Shown here: one piece after another, positions 26,323 to 38,003 of the stretch
Position numbering within the stretch: position 1 is the stretch's first letter
How the letters are laid out: each line of letters begins with the position of its first letter
Assembly: GCA_947579605.1 (NCBI GenBank)
Contig: OX388314.1
Coordinates: 24,128,000 to 24,191,999, forward strand
DNA: 64,000 nucleotides
Direction: 5' to 3'
From: Athripsodes cinereus
Lineage: Eukaryota; Arthropoda; Insecta; Trichoptera; Leptoceridae
Made by a program: the position numbers and the translations under genes
Notes under the pieces: generated by a model
Databases searched by the model: none
Told to the model about the DNA's origin: nothing
Seen by the model: the letters and a program-made list of their open reading frames with translations, nothing else

Positions 26323-26521
26323 TAGCAGCGTCCACACAGCTGGATGAAAACGTCAATCATCAATCTTCAATCATTCGGCGTCAATTCGGAGCATTCTCCG
26401 AAGAAATATTCGAATGAATGCCTTCGTTACCCTTCCCAAGGAAAGGTGGAGAATGCTCCAAATTGTCACCGAATTGAAGATTGATGATTGACGTTTTAAT
26501 CCTGCTGTGTGGACGCTGCTA
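26323..26521. mobile_element. Foldback MITE with TA ends
   Basis: Begins TAGCAGCGTCCACACAGC and ends with its complement. The inverted repeats continue imperfectly for about 60 bases (AAAACGTCAATCATCAATCT). TA at both ends would fit a Tc1/mariner-type TA target. Total 199 bp with no transposase. Confidence 0.75.
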
Positions 26522-26750
26522 ATGAGAAATAATTTGATATCAAAACAGATAGCCGAGTTCATAATAATTGTAAGATATAATTATGATAAAGAAAATAGGC
26601 AGAGTATTTCTGGATCACTGCATTTTTAAATTGAGTGTTTTATGGAACAATGTATCGAGCAATAGAATAAAAATTACACAATTCAATTCATAATTATATT
26701 CTTGCTTTGATTTAGCATCTGAAGCCACTTAATACCATAGACATACATTT

Positions 26751-26900
26751 CTTCGGATTTTTTGTGTTCCAACATCGATATCCTTTAAGCATTAGCAATG
26801 CATTGTCTTACAACCAACGTCAGTTTAAAACTGGTTGCAAAATTTGATCGGCCGCATGACCGATTTTTTCTTTGAATTATCAATCTAGTATATATTTGCT
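26751..26900. repeat. Internal fragment of the 27485-28233 element
   Basis: About 150 bases (CTTCGGATTTTTTGTGTTCC ... TTTGATCGGCCGCATGACCG) are repeated in the same orientation at about 28008-28157. It lacks the terminal repeats, so it is an old or deleted copy. Confidence 0.6.
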
Positions 26901-27484
26901 TTATAATCTATAATACCTTCATGTGCTAATCTTAACCCATACAATTACTGTTAGCGTTGTCTCAATACAAAATAATATCAATATCTATCATGGATTAAGG
27001 TTGGTGCTATTTTGGAATGTTATTGCATTTGACTATATCCATTGAGAAAGAAAACTATTTTTAATACAATGTTATTCAGTATCAGAATAAAGCTAATGCT
27101 ATGTGACTATTTACTTGAAAACATTACTACTACACCATCACGGCATATCCTACAAGTGGTGGTAGCCAGCAGACCAAGACGTTATTGAATTCGATGAACA
27201 AAGATTAGGTAATTCAAAATATTATTTTAGCATTCGATTATCGTTTAAAAACAAAAGAACAAAACATAATATACCTACCTACTTCTGATTTAAAATATAG
27301 TTTAAAACAAGAACGAAACAAAAACACCATAGAGTGTATACATTAAAGTAAAATTAAATAATAATATAAGTAGGACATTGAAATATATATTTCAAAACAT
27401 CAGCTATTTAAAGTAATCTAACAGCGTGATACCAGTCATTATTATCATTGTTAACAAGCGTATGAGAAGTCGGTATATAATATA

Positions 27485-28233
27485 ATATCGTCGGTGGATC
27501 CATAAAACCTCCTATGTGTCATTTTTCAAAAATAAAATGTTAATATCAACGTATTCGTCTCGCCGAATCGCATCTATCGATAAAATTTATTTTATTTTTA
27601 TTTATTCAAGCAATAAACGGCTTTCGCTTTTTACAATGTTAAAACAGTTTATAACAATTTTTATACACAATCAAAACTTACTCTAATTTCACACTAAATA
27701 CATCCTACTGAAAACAGATATAATCTGTATTTAAGACCTAATTAAAATAAAAGTATATAAAAAGCAAATAAAAGAAGTAGTATAATTACATAAATACATA
27801 TTAATACATACTACACAAAAACAACAAACATACACAGGCACTCGTAAATCACCTATACGCTGAGATATCTACGGAAAAATTCACATGCACATAAGAGTGA
27901 TTTTGTGTAATTTTGCGTATCATACCAAGAAATTCAATAAACCACAGAATTTATATGACACTTTCCACGTAACGAATAAGATACGAAACGCAGCGCGGTA
28001 CATTTTTTTTCGGATTTTTTGTGTTCCAACATCAATTTCCTTCATGCATTAGCAATATATTGTCTTACAACCAACGTTAGTTTAAAAGTGGATGCAAAAT
28101 TTGATCGGCCGCATGACCGGTTATTTCTTTGAATTATCGATCTATTATATCTTTGTACGGCAACACAGTTTTTTGATCTCCAGTTAAATCTTGAAAAATG
28201 CACATAGGAGGTTTTTGAATTCATCGATGATAT
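27485..28233. mobile_element. TIR DNA transposon, non-autonomous
   Basis: Left end ATATCGTCGGTGGATCCATA then AAACCTCCTATGTG; the right end, read on the minus strand, is ATATCATCGATGAATTCAAA then AACCTCCTATGTG. Another element with the same ends is at 55904-56278. No transposase ORF is present. A minus-strand LINE/SINE 3' end (CAATAAACGGC with AT tail) sits near 27590-27640 inside it. Confidence 0.65.
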
Positions 28234-28881
28234 GCGTATAACAATATTTCATTAAAATATTACCTATGATTATTGTTATTATATAATGTAAGGTATTTAC
28301 GGTCCGTGAAACATAAATCACATCTTCAAAATGGAGGATGCACTAACAGCGACATTACTTATGGTTATAAAAAGTAGCCGGTGCTATATAATACACTAAT
28401 AATTCAAACTTACAATGAGATGTTGAAAGTTAAGTTAGTTAATTACGTTAGTATTGATTTAAAAGGCGTTTTCAATTTTTTTTTCATGTAGCAACACCCA
28501 CATGAAATTGAAAAATATTTTCCATTCTACGCACTTAACTGCCCACGGATATTTTTCTTTAGAACCGTATTTGAGAAATAAGATTCAGATTTGTTGATGG
28601 AGTCGGGAACTCGTTCGAATATTTAAATTTACAATCTATCAAAGCATATCGTGGAAATAATAATTGCTCAAGGGAAACAGGTTGAGCCGTAGAACATCCT
28701 CTCTGCGCCATCTGCTCTACGCCTCAGCGGTGAATACTAGTTCGCACAATGTGTTTTCAATAATTATTTGATTAATTCTTAAGAGATTTTTGCTTAAGCA
28801 ATTAAATATTAAGCGTTTATTTAAGGTAGGTACTCAAAGGGGTGTTCATATCCTAAAACAGAATAGATATCCTTTTCGCCA

Positions 28882-30745
28882 TTTATATTTTTACATACAT
28901 ACACATACATACATACCATCACGCCGCTTCCCTCGCGGGGTAGGCAGAAAGGATCGAGCGCCACTTCCTTCTATCCTTGCATACATCTTTCGCTTCCGTC
29001 ACTGTCATACAATTCCTCATGCATGCTCTCCTGTTCAATGTGCTCAACACGTGACCGTCCTGTAGGATTTGATTTAAATGATCTTGCCATTTAATCCTCG
29101 GACGTCCGCGTCTCCGAGCACCATTCCTCTCAGCCAAATATATCTTCTTAGTCATTCTATCCTCATTCATTCTTTCCACGTGCCCAAACCATCTTAACTT
29201 ATTTACATTCATCTTTGTTATTACACCAACTTTCATTCCACATTCCTTTCGTATATCACTGTTACGCACACGATCTCTCAGACTCTTGCCACACATCCTT
29301 CTCAACGATCTCATTTCCACTGCATTTATGCCACTTTCATCCTTTTTTAACCATGTCCACGTCTCACTTGCATACATAAGTGTTGGCACTAAGATAGCAG
29401 AGTGCACCAACCTTTTAGCTGTGGTGGATATGTTTCTATTTGCAATTATTGGTCGGATTGCACCATTTACCTTATTGCCAGCAACTTTTCTCCTTTCAAT
29501 ATCGCTTTCACACTTCCCATCTCTCGTGAACAAACTACCTAAGTACACACATTCGTCAACTTGCTCTAACACTTCGTTGTCAATCATTACCTGGCATACT
29601 GTTCTCTCACTTCCTCTTTCAAACACCATGATTTTTGTCTTTTTTGCATTCATTCTCAATCCATTAATCGCACAATTTTCATACACACACGTCATCATTC
29701 GCTGTAGATCACTTTCACTTTCAGCCATCAATACCAAGTCATCGGCAAACATTAACGCTCTTACATTCATCCCATTCATATCAACACCTACATTCAGTTC
29801 TTTCAATGGACGAATACAATGATCAATGTATAGGTTAAAAAGCCATGGCGACATCACGCACCCTTGTTTTACTCCTTTTGTCAATGTGAACCATTCCGAC
29901 AGGTTATTGTTCACTCTAACACACGCAGAACTTCCTGTATATAGGGACGCAATGGCGCGAATTAGCCGACTACCCACCCCACACATTGATAGTACTTGCC
30001 ACATTTTCTCACGATCTACTCTATCATAAGCCTTTTCTAGATCAACAAACGCGCAGAAAAGCTTCTGGTGTTTCTCCAGGAGCTTCTCTGTCACCATTCG
30101 CAAGGAGAAGATCTGGTCCACACACCCTCTACCACTCTGAAAGGCACCTTGCACATCCCATACATTCGTCTCAGTCACTTTTCGAACTCTTTCAATCAAT
30201 ATTCTTGCATACAGTTTCCCCACCGAGCTCAGCAGACTAATAGCCCGATAACTCCCGCATTCTAGTCTTGACCCCTTTCCTTTGTATAGAGGGCATATCA
30301 CAGCTTTTCGCCAGTCTTCTGGCGTGCAACCTTCCCTCCAACACTGGTTAAAGAGTGCATGACACCATTCGAGAGTCCTCAGCCCACTCAGACTGATGAA
30401 TTCCGTAGAGATCATATCATACCCAACCGCTTTGCCATTCTTCGCCTTCTTCAATGCATTCTTAACCTCATCCATAGTTATTTCTTCATCCCTTGCTTCA
30501 TTCGCATTTTCCCTTTCACTATTCTGGCTTGGATATTCGCCTCCACTTTCAAACAGCTCCTCAAAATATTCTTTCCATCTATTCACAACGTCAAGACCAT
30601 TCATCAACATACATCCCTCTTTATTTCTAATCGCATTCATACTATTCATCTCATTGTTGCTTCTTTTACGCTTAACTTCTTTCCAAAACATTTTCATATT
30701 TTCTTTCACACTTTCCGACAATTTCTTACACTCTTTATATTTTTA
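28882..30745 (-). mobile_element. RTE-like LINE, 1.84 kb, intact RT but no endonuclease; 12-bp TSD
   Basis: The minus strand has one open frame of 600 codons (30721 to 28919). RT motifs in order: GSYRAISLLSSVGK (~156-169), GAFQSGRGC (~192-200), FVDLEKAYDRV with the first catalytic Asp (~225-235), VKQGCVMSPWLFNLYID (~284-300), FADD active site (~325-328), then WFGHVERM and GRPRIKW. The TSD TTTATATTTTTA is at 28882-28893 and 30734-30745. The 3' tail is (TATG)n. The N-terminal APE endonuclease is missing through 5' truncation, so it cannot be autonomous. Its C-terminal part is identical in protein to the 7003-7704 copy, so both inserted recently. RTE assignment is by motif resemblance. Confidence 0.92.
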
Positions 30746-31675
30746 ATTTAGTGAAATTAATCCATTTGCTTAATAACAACATATTTCATAAAATTGCATA
30801 ATGTACTTGTATAAGTATGAATCTAGCCATACGTGTTCATGCAGATTTAATTTCAATAACATTTATGCAATTCATACGAGTTTAAACTCATAAATATTAA
30901 CAGGATAAAAATAAAATAAAAACTCGACATCTTTCTTATCTGATGGCAATACACTACACAGGTATGGCAAGTACTCGTGCATTCAATATTCATAAATGGA
31001 AGTGAATCGAATGGAATAATCCGCATGGCGCCTCGGTATTGCCATACGTAAAATAACAACAGCATAATGGCATCAAAACATTTACATATCTAGCCGGTAA
31101 GTACCTAACTACTTAACAACTTTAATAAGTACTAAGAAAAACATTACTTGAGATAAATTGTTGTATTTAATAGATATTATGCCTTTAAAGATATTGATAT
31201 GCATGAATTGACTACTAAGTATAGTAATAAATGGAAAGATACAATGTTTCTAGCTAAACCTGTGAAAATTATGGGTCATTCGTGATCTAAGAAAAACAGC
31301 AAGGCTAAGGGAAACATAATAAATATATATAATTTGCATGAAATGCCGTAAAACTAAGAATAATTACAAAAGTTATCTATGGTTAAAAGTGCCAAGTTTG
31401 ATTTACGTGGTCGTAAAACTTTGAAGCTACGTTAAATTCCATTAAAATAATAATATTTTATTGAAATATATAATTTTGATTTTATATTAGGTAATAAAAA
31501 CCACGATAATTTATCTACATGGTAAAAAAGTAAAATCTCGAACTTCTAAATCAAAGATTCAAGGTTTGAAACCACTACCCACCTTCTAAACTTAAATGAC
31601 AATAACACACCAATGCATTCTGTGAGGGTGATTAGGATGTTCTTAGATCTACTTAATAAGTATAAGTTAATAACT
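30746..31675. other. AT-rich DNA without recognisable gene
   Basis: No gene seen. Around 31545-31660 there is a TTCAAGGTTTGAAACC stretch and a TTAGATCTACTTA tail that resemble a decayed SINE like that at 21052. Confidence 0.4.
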
Positions 31676-31883
31676 TTATGGTATGAAGTAAACACTTAAC
31701 TTTTTTATAAATACACACTATATTTTATAAATGAGTAGACAATTGTTTCGTCTTTTACCAAGACATTATCAATATTGATAATAGTATTGATAATGTCTTG
31801 GTAAAAGACGAAACAATTGTCTACTCATTTATAAAATATAGTGTGTATTTATAAAAAAGTTAAGTGTTTACTTCATACCATAA
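31676..31883. repeat. Perfect 99-bp-arm palindrome
   Basis: Arms 31676-31774 and 31785-31883 are complementary at every base, with a 10-base spacer. A landmark within the arm is GACAATTGTTTCGTCTTTTA. No ORF, TSD or known TIR is seen. If transcribed it would give a long double-stranded hairpin. Absence of any mismatch means it is very young or an assembly artefact. Confidence 0.9.
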
Positions 31884-31969
31884 TGGATAATACGCAAAAA
31901 GTTACGGATTATATTAGAAATATTAATAACTTTAATATAATATAACAAATACAGATCCTATCTAAGGTG

Positions 31970-32756
31970 GTTGTTAGTCTGATGCTCGAGTCTCGAACTT
32001 TAAATCGAAATATCCCGGATTCGAACTCTTTCCCTTCCAACCTGTTTTAAATTTATATAAAGTTTACTGAAAGAAAATTTGAGAGGTACTTCGAAATGAG
32101 ATTCAACTTCATTTATCTTTTAAGTCTAAGATAATATTATGTACTGTACAATTGCACTACATAATTATAATATTCTTAAACAAATTACAATGGTGATGTT
32201 AATTAATTTGCATATACATAAATCAATTAATAATGATTAGTTTAATATTTATTTAGATTTTTTTAGCATAACATTTAAAAATTAACAAACCATGTCTTTG
32301 AAATTGATAATAGAATTTTGCATATCACGTTATAAATATATTAAAACATACATACAATAATATTCATTGAATATTAAAATTTACTATAAGTACCTACATG
32401 TACAAGGTATATCATGTTATAATCCAAATATTCTTGTAAACATTATTTTGTCTTACTATTTTTTATTCTTTAGGCATTCCACCCAATAATGAGTGATTTT
32501 GCAACATTGTCTTATACATTATTTTTTTTTATTTAACATAACAATTTATACAGACATATGTAACAATAGGTACATAGACTATTTGATAAAAACTTAAATC
32601 TTTATATCCTCCTTATAGAGACAAATCTCGCGTAAAGGAGGGTTAATAATGTTTTTATAGGTACTTATTTACATAAAAAAAATATGGCAAATAGAACAAA
32701 TGAATTAAACATCAAATAATGCGAAACTAAAAACACAAGAAACACGGATCGACCAT
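31970..32756. other. AT-rich DNA with a decayed SINE-like segment
   Basis: 31970-32040 contains GATTCGAACTC and GTTGTTAGTCTGATGC, vaguely SINE-like. 32521-32690 begins with a T run and may be a reversed retroposon tail. No gene. Confidence 0.3.
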
Positions 32757-33690
32757 TCTATAAGTTTTCGATTGTCCAGTTAAAGAGAGGTATTCGTAAA
32801 ATATCAAGTAAGACACTTTAACATGCTGTAGTGCAAATGGGTTAAAAATGAATGTCGCGAAGACGAAAGTAATGGTGTTTGAAAGAGAGAGTGAAAGAAC
32901 GGTATGTGAAATAAAGGTTGACGTTGAATGTTTAGAGCAAAGTGAATGAGTATGTCTATTTGGGAAGTCTGTTTGCGAGGGATGGAAGATTTGATAAGGA
33001 CATTGAAAGAAGAAAAGTCGCCGGTGCTAGAGTGAATGGTGCACTTCGATCCATTGTTAGCAATAGCAGTGTGTCGAACATGGCAAAAATGCTAGTGCAC
33101 AATACCATTCTGGTACCGACACTTATGTATGCAAGCGAAACTTGGACGTGGTTGAAAAAGGATGAGAGTGGAATAAATGCTGTGGAGATGCGTTCACTGA
33201 GAAGAATGGTCGGTAAAACGTTGCGAGATAGAGTGAAGAATGAGGATATCAGGAGAATGAGCGGATGTGTGAAGAGTGTTGTGGACAGAATGCGTGTAAA
33301 CAAGTTGAGATGGTTTGGACATGTTGAGCGAATGCAAGATGAAAGGATGACGAAGAGGATGTATTTATCTGAAAGAAGAGGTGTGAGGAAGCGCGGACGT
33401 CCAAGAACCACGTGGCTTGATCACGTGGACCAAATTCTTAAGGACGGACGCGTGCTGAGTAAGAGAAATCGGCGTGCATGTATGAGAAACTGGATGAATG
33501 TAGAGGAAGCGAAAGAAGTATGTAAGGATAGATCTATATGGCGTTCCGTTCTCTCTGCCTACCCCTCCTGGGACATGGCGTGAGGGTATAGTACAGTATA
33601 GTATAGCACTTTAACATTTTCAGATAAGCGATAAAATATACCATCTATTTAGCATTATTGGAGACGCCGTGATGGGAGATGTAGATGGAG
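32757..33690 (+). repeat. Family B repeat split by an RTE-like insertion
   Basis: The left part (32757-32824) has the TAAGTTTTCGATTGTCCAGT block. The right part (33618-33690) resumes with CAGATAAGCGATAAAATATA and GACGCCGTGATGGG. The LINE described in the next entry lies between them, so family B was in place first. Confidence 0.65.
32814..33617 (+). mobile_element. RTE-like LINE copy, diverged and frameshifted; 11-bp TSD
   Basis: TSD CACTTTAACAT at 32814-32824 and 33607-33617. The coding region starts after the RT active site (NGLKMNVAKTKVMVFERESE) and shifts frame near 32940. It is then open from 32942 to 33583 with VYLGSLFARDGRFDKDIERR, ETWTWLKKDESG, KLRWFGHVERM, KRGRPRTTWLDHVDQIL. The tail is (TATAG)n. 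It is related to the 28894 copy but from a distinct subfamily shared with 58040-58290. Confidence 0.88.
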
Positions 33691-33699
33691 ATACACATT

Positions 33700-35860
33700 A
33701 AATTCTTAAATCTTTGCAAACAAATCATGATCAAGATTTTTGTATGTATAATATTTAAAAACGGTAACAATTTATTTGAACCCATGGCTCTCGATTTCTT
33801 TATAGAACAGGTTTATCAACACAAAATTCTAGGAGTAGGTATAACAATATTATAAATACTAAAGACTGCGGTACAGTAATATTATTACCTGCAAAATTAA
33901 TTCATTTATGCAAAGTTTCTTCTTATTCGTAGTTGTAAAATAAATTAAAAAAAATGTTAATTCCATTTAAGTCGAAGATTTATATCTCTCGTAGATCCAT
34001 CGCGCTTTGCCATGTTAAATCTGAGATAGAGAAAGGTCAGTGTTGCCATAAATGGCTACAAAAACAATTATCCATAAATTTATATAAATCGATGTTCAGG
34101 TCAACAAACGAAAAGGACAACGTTATAAAACATCGATGCAACGAAACTTTTGCATCGAAACGAAAATAAAAGAATTGAAAAAATACCATTTTTATTTTAT
34201 ACAAAAATTAATATTTTTTTAATGGTGTACCTACTCAACTTAATATTATTATGTTAGAAATGAGGTCCACCAACCCTAAATTTTTATTTTTGACACAGGA
34301 AGAGACACATGATTGTATTGAAACTAAATCTTGTGGTACTTTAAAATCAGCAAATAAATGACCAGCTATCTTTTTTGCATACGAACTTTAAAACTTTACA
34401 TTTGAGACACAAAATTTAATAGAAAATGGACATTCCAGAGGTTGAAATGATTCCATCTGCAATAGGTATTTGCACTTTTATTTAATTGACTGATCTTAAA
34501 AAGATTTTACCATACTGAAAGTGATAAATCGATGTCATTACGTTTTGTTTGATATCCCATTGTTGATACAAAACGGACCAGCAAGTTCTCTGACAATAAA
34601 CACATTAACTAGTCGATAAACTTAATAAATTAAATGGTTTCAACTTCAACTTGTCTTGTATATAAACAAATGTATAATATGCCTTCTTCTAGTAGACAAG
34701 TAACGAGAGATTGTAAGATACGAATAATAACAATAACAAACATATACACAGTAAACTGAATGCAAATGTAAAATCAATTTGCAAAAGTGCATGAACAGAT
34801 AGACAGATGCTTGTTCCAATCACTGCCTACTATTGCAACCGCCATAATTTTTAATATTTCCAGTATATGGCAACACTAGAAAACAATTTGTTTGAAATTT
34901 GAATGAAGAATCTTACAATCACATTTTAAAAACGTTTTGATTACATATTTAATGGATTAAAATTACATTCAATGGCGTATGCAACTTTAACAGGATTTAT
35001 ATTTATTTGAAAATCAAATCACGACTATTCGTTTACCTACTTATTTTTTATTAAAGATTCCACACACACACATACATTATGATATATAGCGCTATAAAGT
35101 TCTGGAATAATTGACTCCCAAACTTTATAAGAAAGTTTTTGAGTGACGTGTATATTTTTAAAACATCGTTTAATATGTTTAACTCTTTTTAAAGCTGGGA
35201 GGATTATTAAGTAAAATAAAACTAATAAGTTAATTAAATTTATCGTAATTCTTTCTGACATCTAATGTACTTTAGATTCCACATTCTTCCCCTTTTTAAA
35301 AACAAATTTGTAATTATTTGACACATCCTCAAACTTAATACTTTTAAACTTATATATCCCTATTAGCGCACTAATTTTACGGACAAGCGGACAAGATTAT
35401 ACCCGTCAGGTACGTATGTCCTATTTGACCCGAAGATCAAAGTATTGGGAAAAAATACATAAAAGGATCTGTCTTTTTTCTTTGATGCAGACAAGTGGAT
35501 ACCTGTTCATCTATTATTAATAAAAATAATATTGAGTAGTAAAAAGGTCAATGGCTAGAAGCGATAACACCTTGAGTGGGAAATAAAAAAGAAAAAAATA
35601 TAAAAGGTTTGTGTTAGGTACTTACCTACTCAAAAGGATTAAAATAAAATCAAAATGATAATATATAAACATGGCATTTTAATTGTATATATACAATTAT
35701 TTCCTGTCTATATAACAATGTACTTGTACCGTCATCTTTATTAGGGTAGCAAAGAGGATGAATAGACTTTCAATAACTATCTTGAAGTGTTTTTTTAAGA
35801 CAGAAAATCTGATACTTTCTTTTATATTACAATAAATGTAAACAAGTGTGGTTAGTGGTC
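33700..35860. other. AT-rich DNA; family B piece near 35085-35170
   Basis: The 71-codon ORF at 33954-34169 has no motif and is not called. The TATAGCGCTATAAAGTTCTG and AGTTTTTGAGTGACGTG blocks near 35085-35150 look like degraded family B. Confidence 0.35.
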
Positions 35861-36090
35861 TAATGGTATACATAGTGGGTTACAATCCCTTGGATTGGTC
35901 TACAAATAAGTGTGGACTTTCTTCTCCATTCCTCACTATTTTCTGCTAGTCTCTTTAATTCTATGTAGGTGCCACAGTTCATACCCATCTTCATTTGACC
36001 CATATAGGTGTCTCTTGGTCGTCCTCTACCAATTCTGCCTTCGGTCTCGCCCTCCACAATGGTGATGAGCAGACCTGGGCGCCTGATGGC
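35861..36090 (-). pseudogene. RTE-like LINE 3' fragment (same lineage as 11200-11975)
   Basis: The minus strand reads RRPGLLITIVEGETEG, GRGRPRDTYMGQMKMGMNCG, ELKRLAENSEEWRRKSTL, the same C-terminal order as in the 11211-11964 element. The adjoining sequence to 36207 stays open but is not LINE sequence I recognise. A GTGGTTAGTGGTCTAATGG motif at 35850 just outside resembles a tRNA-type A-box region. Confidence 0.7.
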
Positions 36091-36739
36091 AACTTTTATA
36101 CGTAGTTTCACATTTCGTATTCGAGATACATACTGCCTTCGCGACGCAAGTATGAAAACATTCCTTGCTTTAAAAGTAGAAGATCCAACATCCACCAACC
36201 ACCTCATTTCTGTGAAATAATGCTATAACTGGATCTAGTGACTCTGACACAGGAATACAAATAATTTTGTTTAAATGACAATTTGTGAGTTATAAAACAA
36301 TAATTTTTGTATTATTTTAGAAATCGAAGTAAAAGTTTCAAGATCAGGAGGTTATCGTAAGGTATTTCGTTTATCAAGAATGATTTAATTTTACTTGTAA
36401 ATAGCTAGGTATTATTATTTTATACGTATGATGCAAAATGTTTTCTCTTTTCGTTTGCTAATAATACTTTATGAATATTAGCAGTATGAAGATGTGTGCG
36501 AGTGTGTTGTTTTATGTTTGTTCGATGATAAAGTTGTTTGCTGACATTTTAAGATTTCTGTCATTTCTTTTGTTCTCTTACATCCAACATGGTTGTTAAT
36601 ATATCAGCAAAGTTGACATCATGAGTTAAAACTTTTTTACTGATAACGTTTTTTATAAATCCATAATTTTAAGATATTCGGTAAGAGAGACGAGCTCATC
36701 AATGTACTGCACATAGGTACATTATCATAATTTATTTGG

Positions 36740-36870
36740 AATATTTACCAATTATTTATCGTTTAACTGGATTTAGGCACAAATCGCAGATGACAAAACC
36801 AATCCATCTGGTTTTGTCATCTGCACGTTGTGTTCAAATCCAGTTAAACAGTCAAATATTGGTAAATATT
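36740..36870. repeat. Imperfect hairpin, ~63-bp arms
   Basis: The left arm includes GTTTAACTGGATTT and GCAGATGACAAAACCA; the right arm is the complement of both with a few changes, folding around AATCC. It is a foldback MITE candidate. Confidence 0.7.
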
Positions 36871-37955
36871 TTTGAAAATTATTTTGGTGCTGACTGGTCT
36901 AACTAACATCCGATAAAAAATTGAACTTGGGTCACCGTCCAGGCTCATTTAGACCAGAGATCTTGATCCATTTAAGATTGGAAATAATTGGAGATCCCAA
37001 CATCCCAATAAAATGGCTGCTTCTATGGTTTGCATTAAATGTTTCTCAATATTGGCGGACCTTATATTGTGACAGTGAGAATGGCGGAATTGGTGCACGT
37101 TGTCCATGAACACTGAAAGTGATCACGTAAGTCAGCCTAGAGCCAATTCGTAAGTGTTGAGACGCTTTTCTCACGTCTTCCGTATTACACCGTGTAAACA
37201 TGGTTTTCCATCAGCGTGTTTGATAATTTCTATTTTCTGTATTATTTCATTAATTTTTTTGTATAGTAATTATAGGTGATGTGTAAAAAGTGCAACCGTT
37301 CATAAAATTTCTAGTACCTACCTACTAATGCAAATTCTAATTTTGAAAAAAAAATGACGTGAAGAAAGCGAGGAAAAAGGCATTGTACTGCAAACAATAA
37401 AAAATAGAATATATATTATAGTATAAGTCTAGATTCTACTAAAACATAAATCTAAAAATTGTGATGAATTTGCCATGCTAATTGATTTATTATTTTATTT
37501 TAGGATTACCACCAAGTACGAAAGACAACATTTTACATGGTTGATACAGTTTTATCATTTTCCAAGAGGATTTATTATTTTCTATTAGGTATTCATAAAA
37601 TGATAAAAATGAATTCTATAAAAAAAAATACATATTATTTGAGTTACGACGATACACAAAGTTGTGCCAAAACACTTCATTAAGAATTTTTGTGAAAAAC
37701 ATTGTAAGCGCGATTATATTACCTAATTAATATTTTCTATTACTAACAACAGCCATATATCGTGCAATTTTATGCCGTGGAGTTGAAGATAAGTAGCTAA
37801 TAATTTCAGCGATAACAATAATCTCATTCGGGGAAAATATATTGATAAAAAACCAATAAAATGTGAATAAGTACAAAATCGATATACTATTAAAGAGGAG
37901 GTGTACCTCGCGTAGTCTATAATATTAAACACCGTGTACTCGGGGATGTACTTAC

Positions 37956-38003
37956 CGGGGGTGTCTTCGGAAGACTCGCATCCCTCACTAAAGGCATTGT
38001 CAT
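37956..38003 (-). CDS. Candidate first coding exon, gene unknown
   Basis: On the minus strand an ATG at 38003 opens MTMPLVRDASLPKTPP and the exon ends exactly at a codon boundary at the consensus donor G|GTAAGTAC. An in-frame TAA lies upstream (near 38045), so translation would start here. The block is GC-rich in AT-rich surroundings, and 38280-38400 upstream is also GC-richer, as a promoter would be. The remaining exons would lie to the left; I could not find them. No family is recognised. It is the only evidence that the left part of the window may be intronic. Confidence 0.4.

Noticed and set aside
29286..29822. 178-codon plus-strand ORF, and further plus ORFs to 30751
   Set aside because: Antisense shadow of the RTE-like reverse transcriptase frame.
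33954..34169. 71-codon ORF rich in Lys and Arg
   Set aside because: No motif, AT-rich codons, no supporting signals.
35845..35880. Possible tRNA gene (GTGGTTAGTGGTCTAATGG)
   Set aside because: Only an A-box-like stretch; no B box, no cloverleaf, and LINE sequence follows directly.
37000..37130. GC-richer patch with ATCACGTAAGTC, donor-like, plus strand
   Set aside because: No open frame of useful length leads into it, and transcription would run against the better candidate at 37956.
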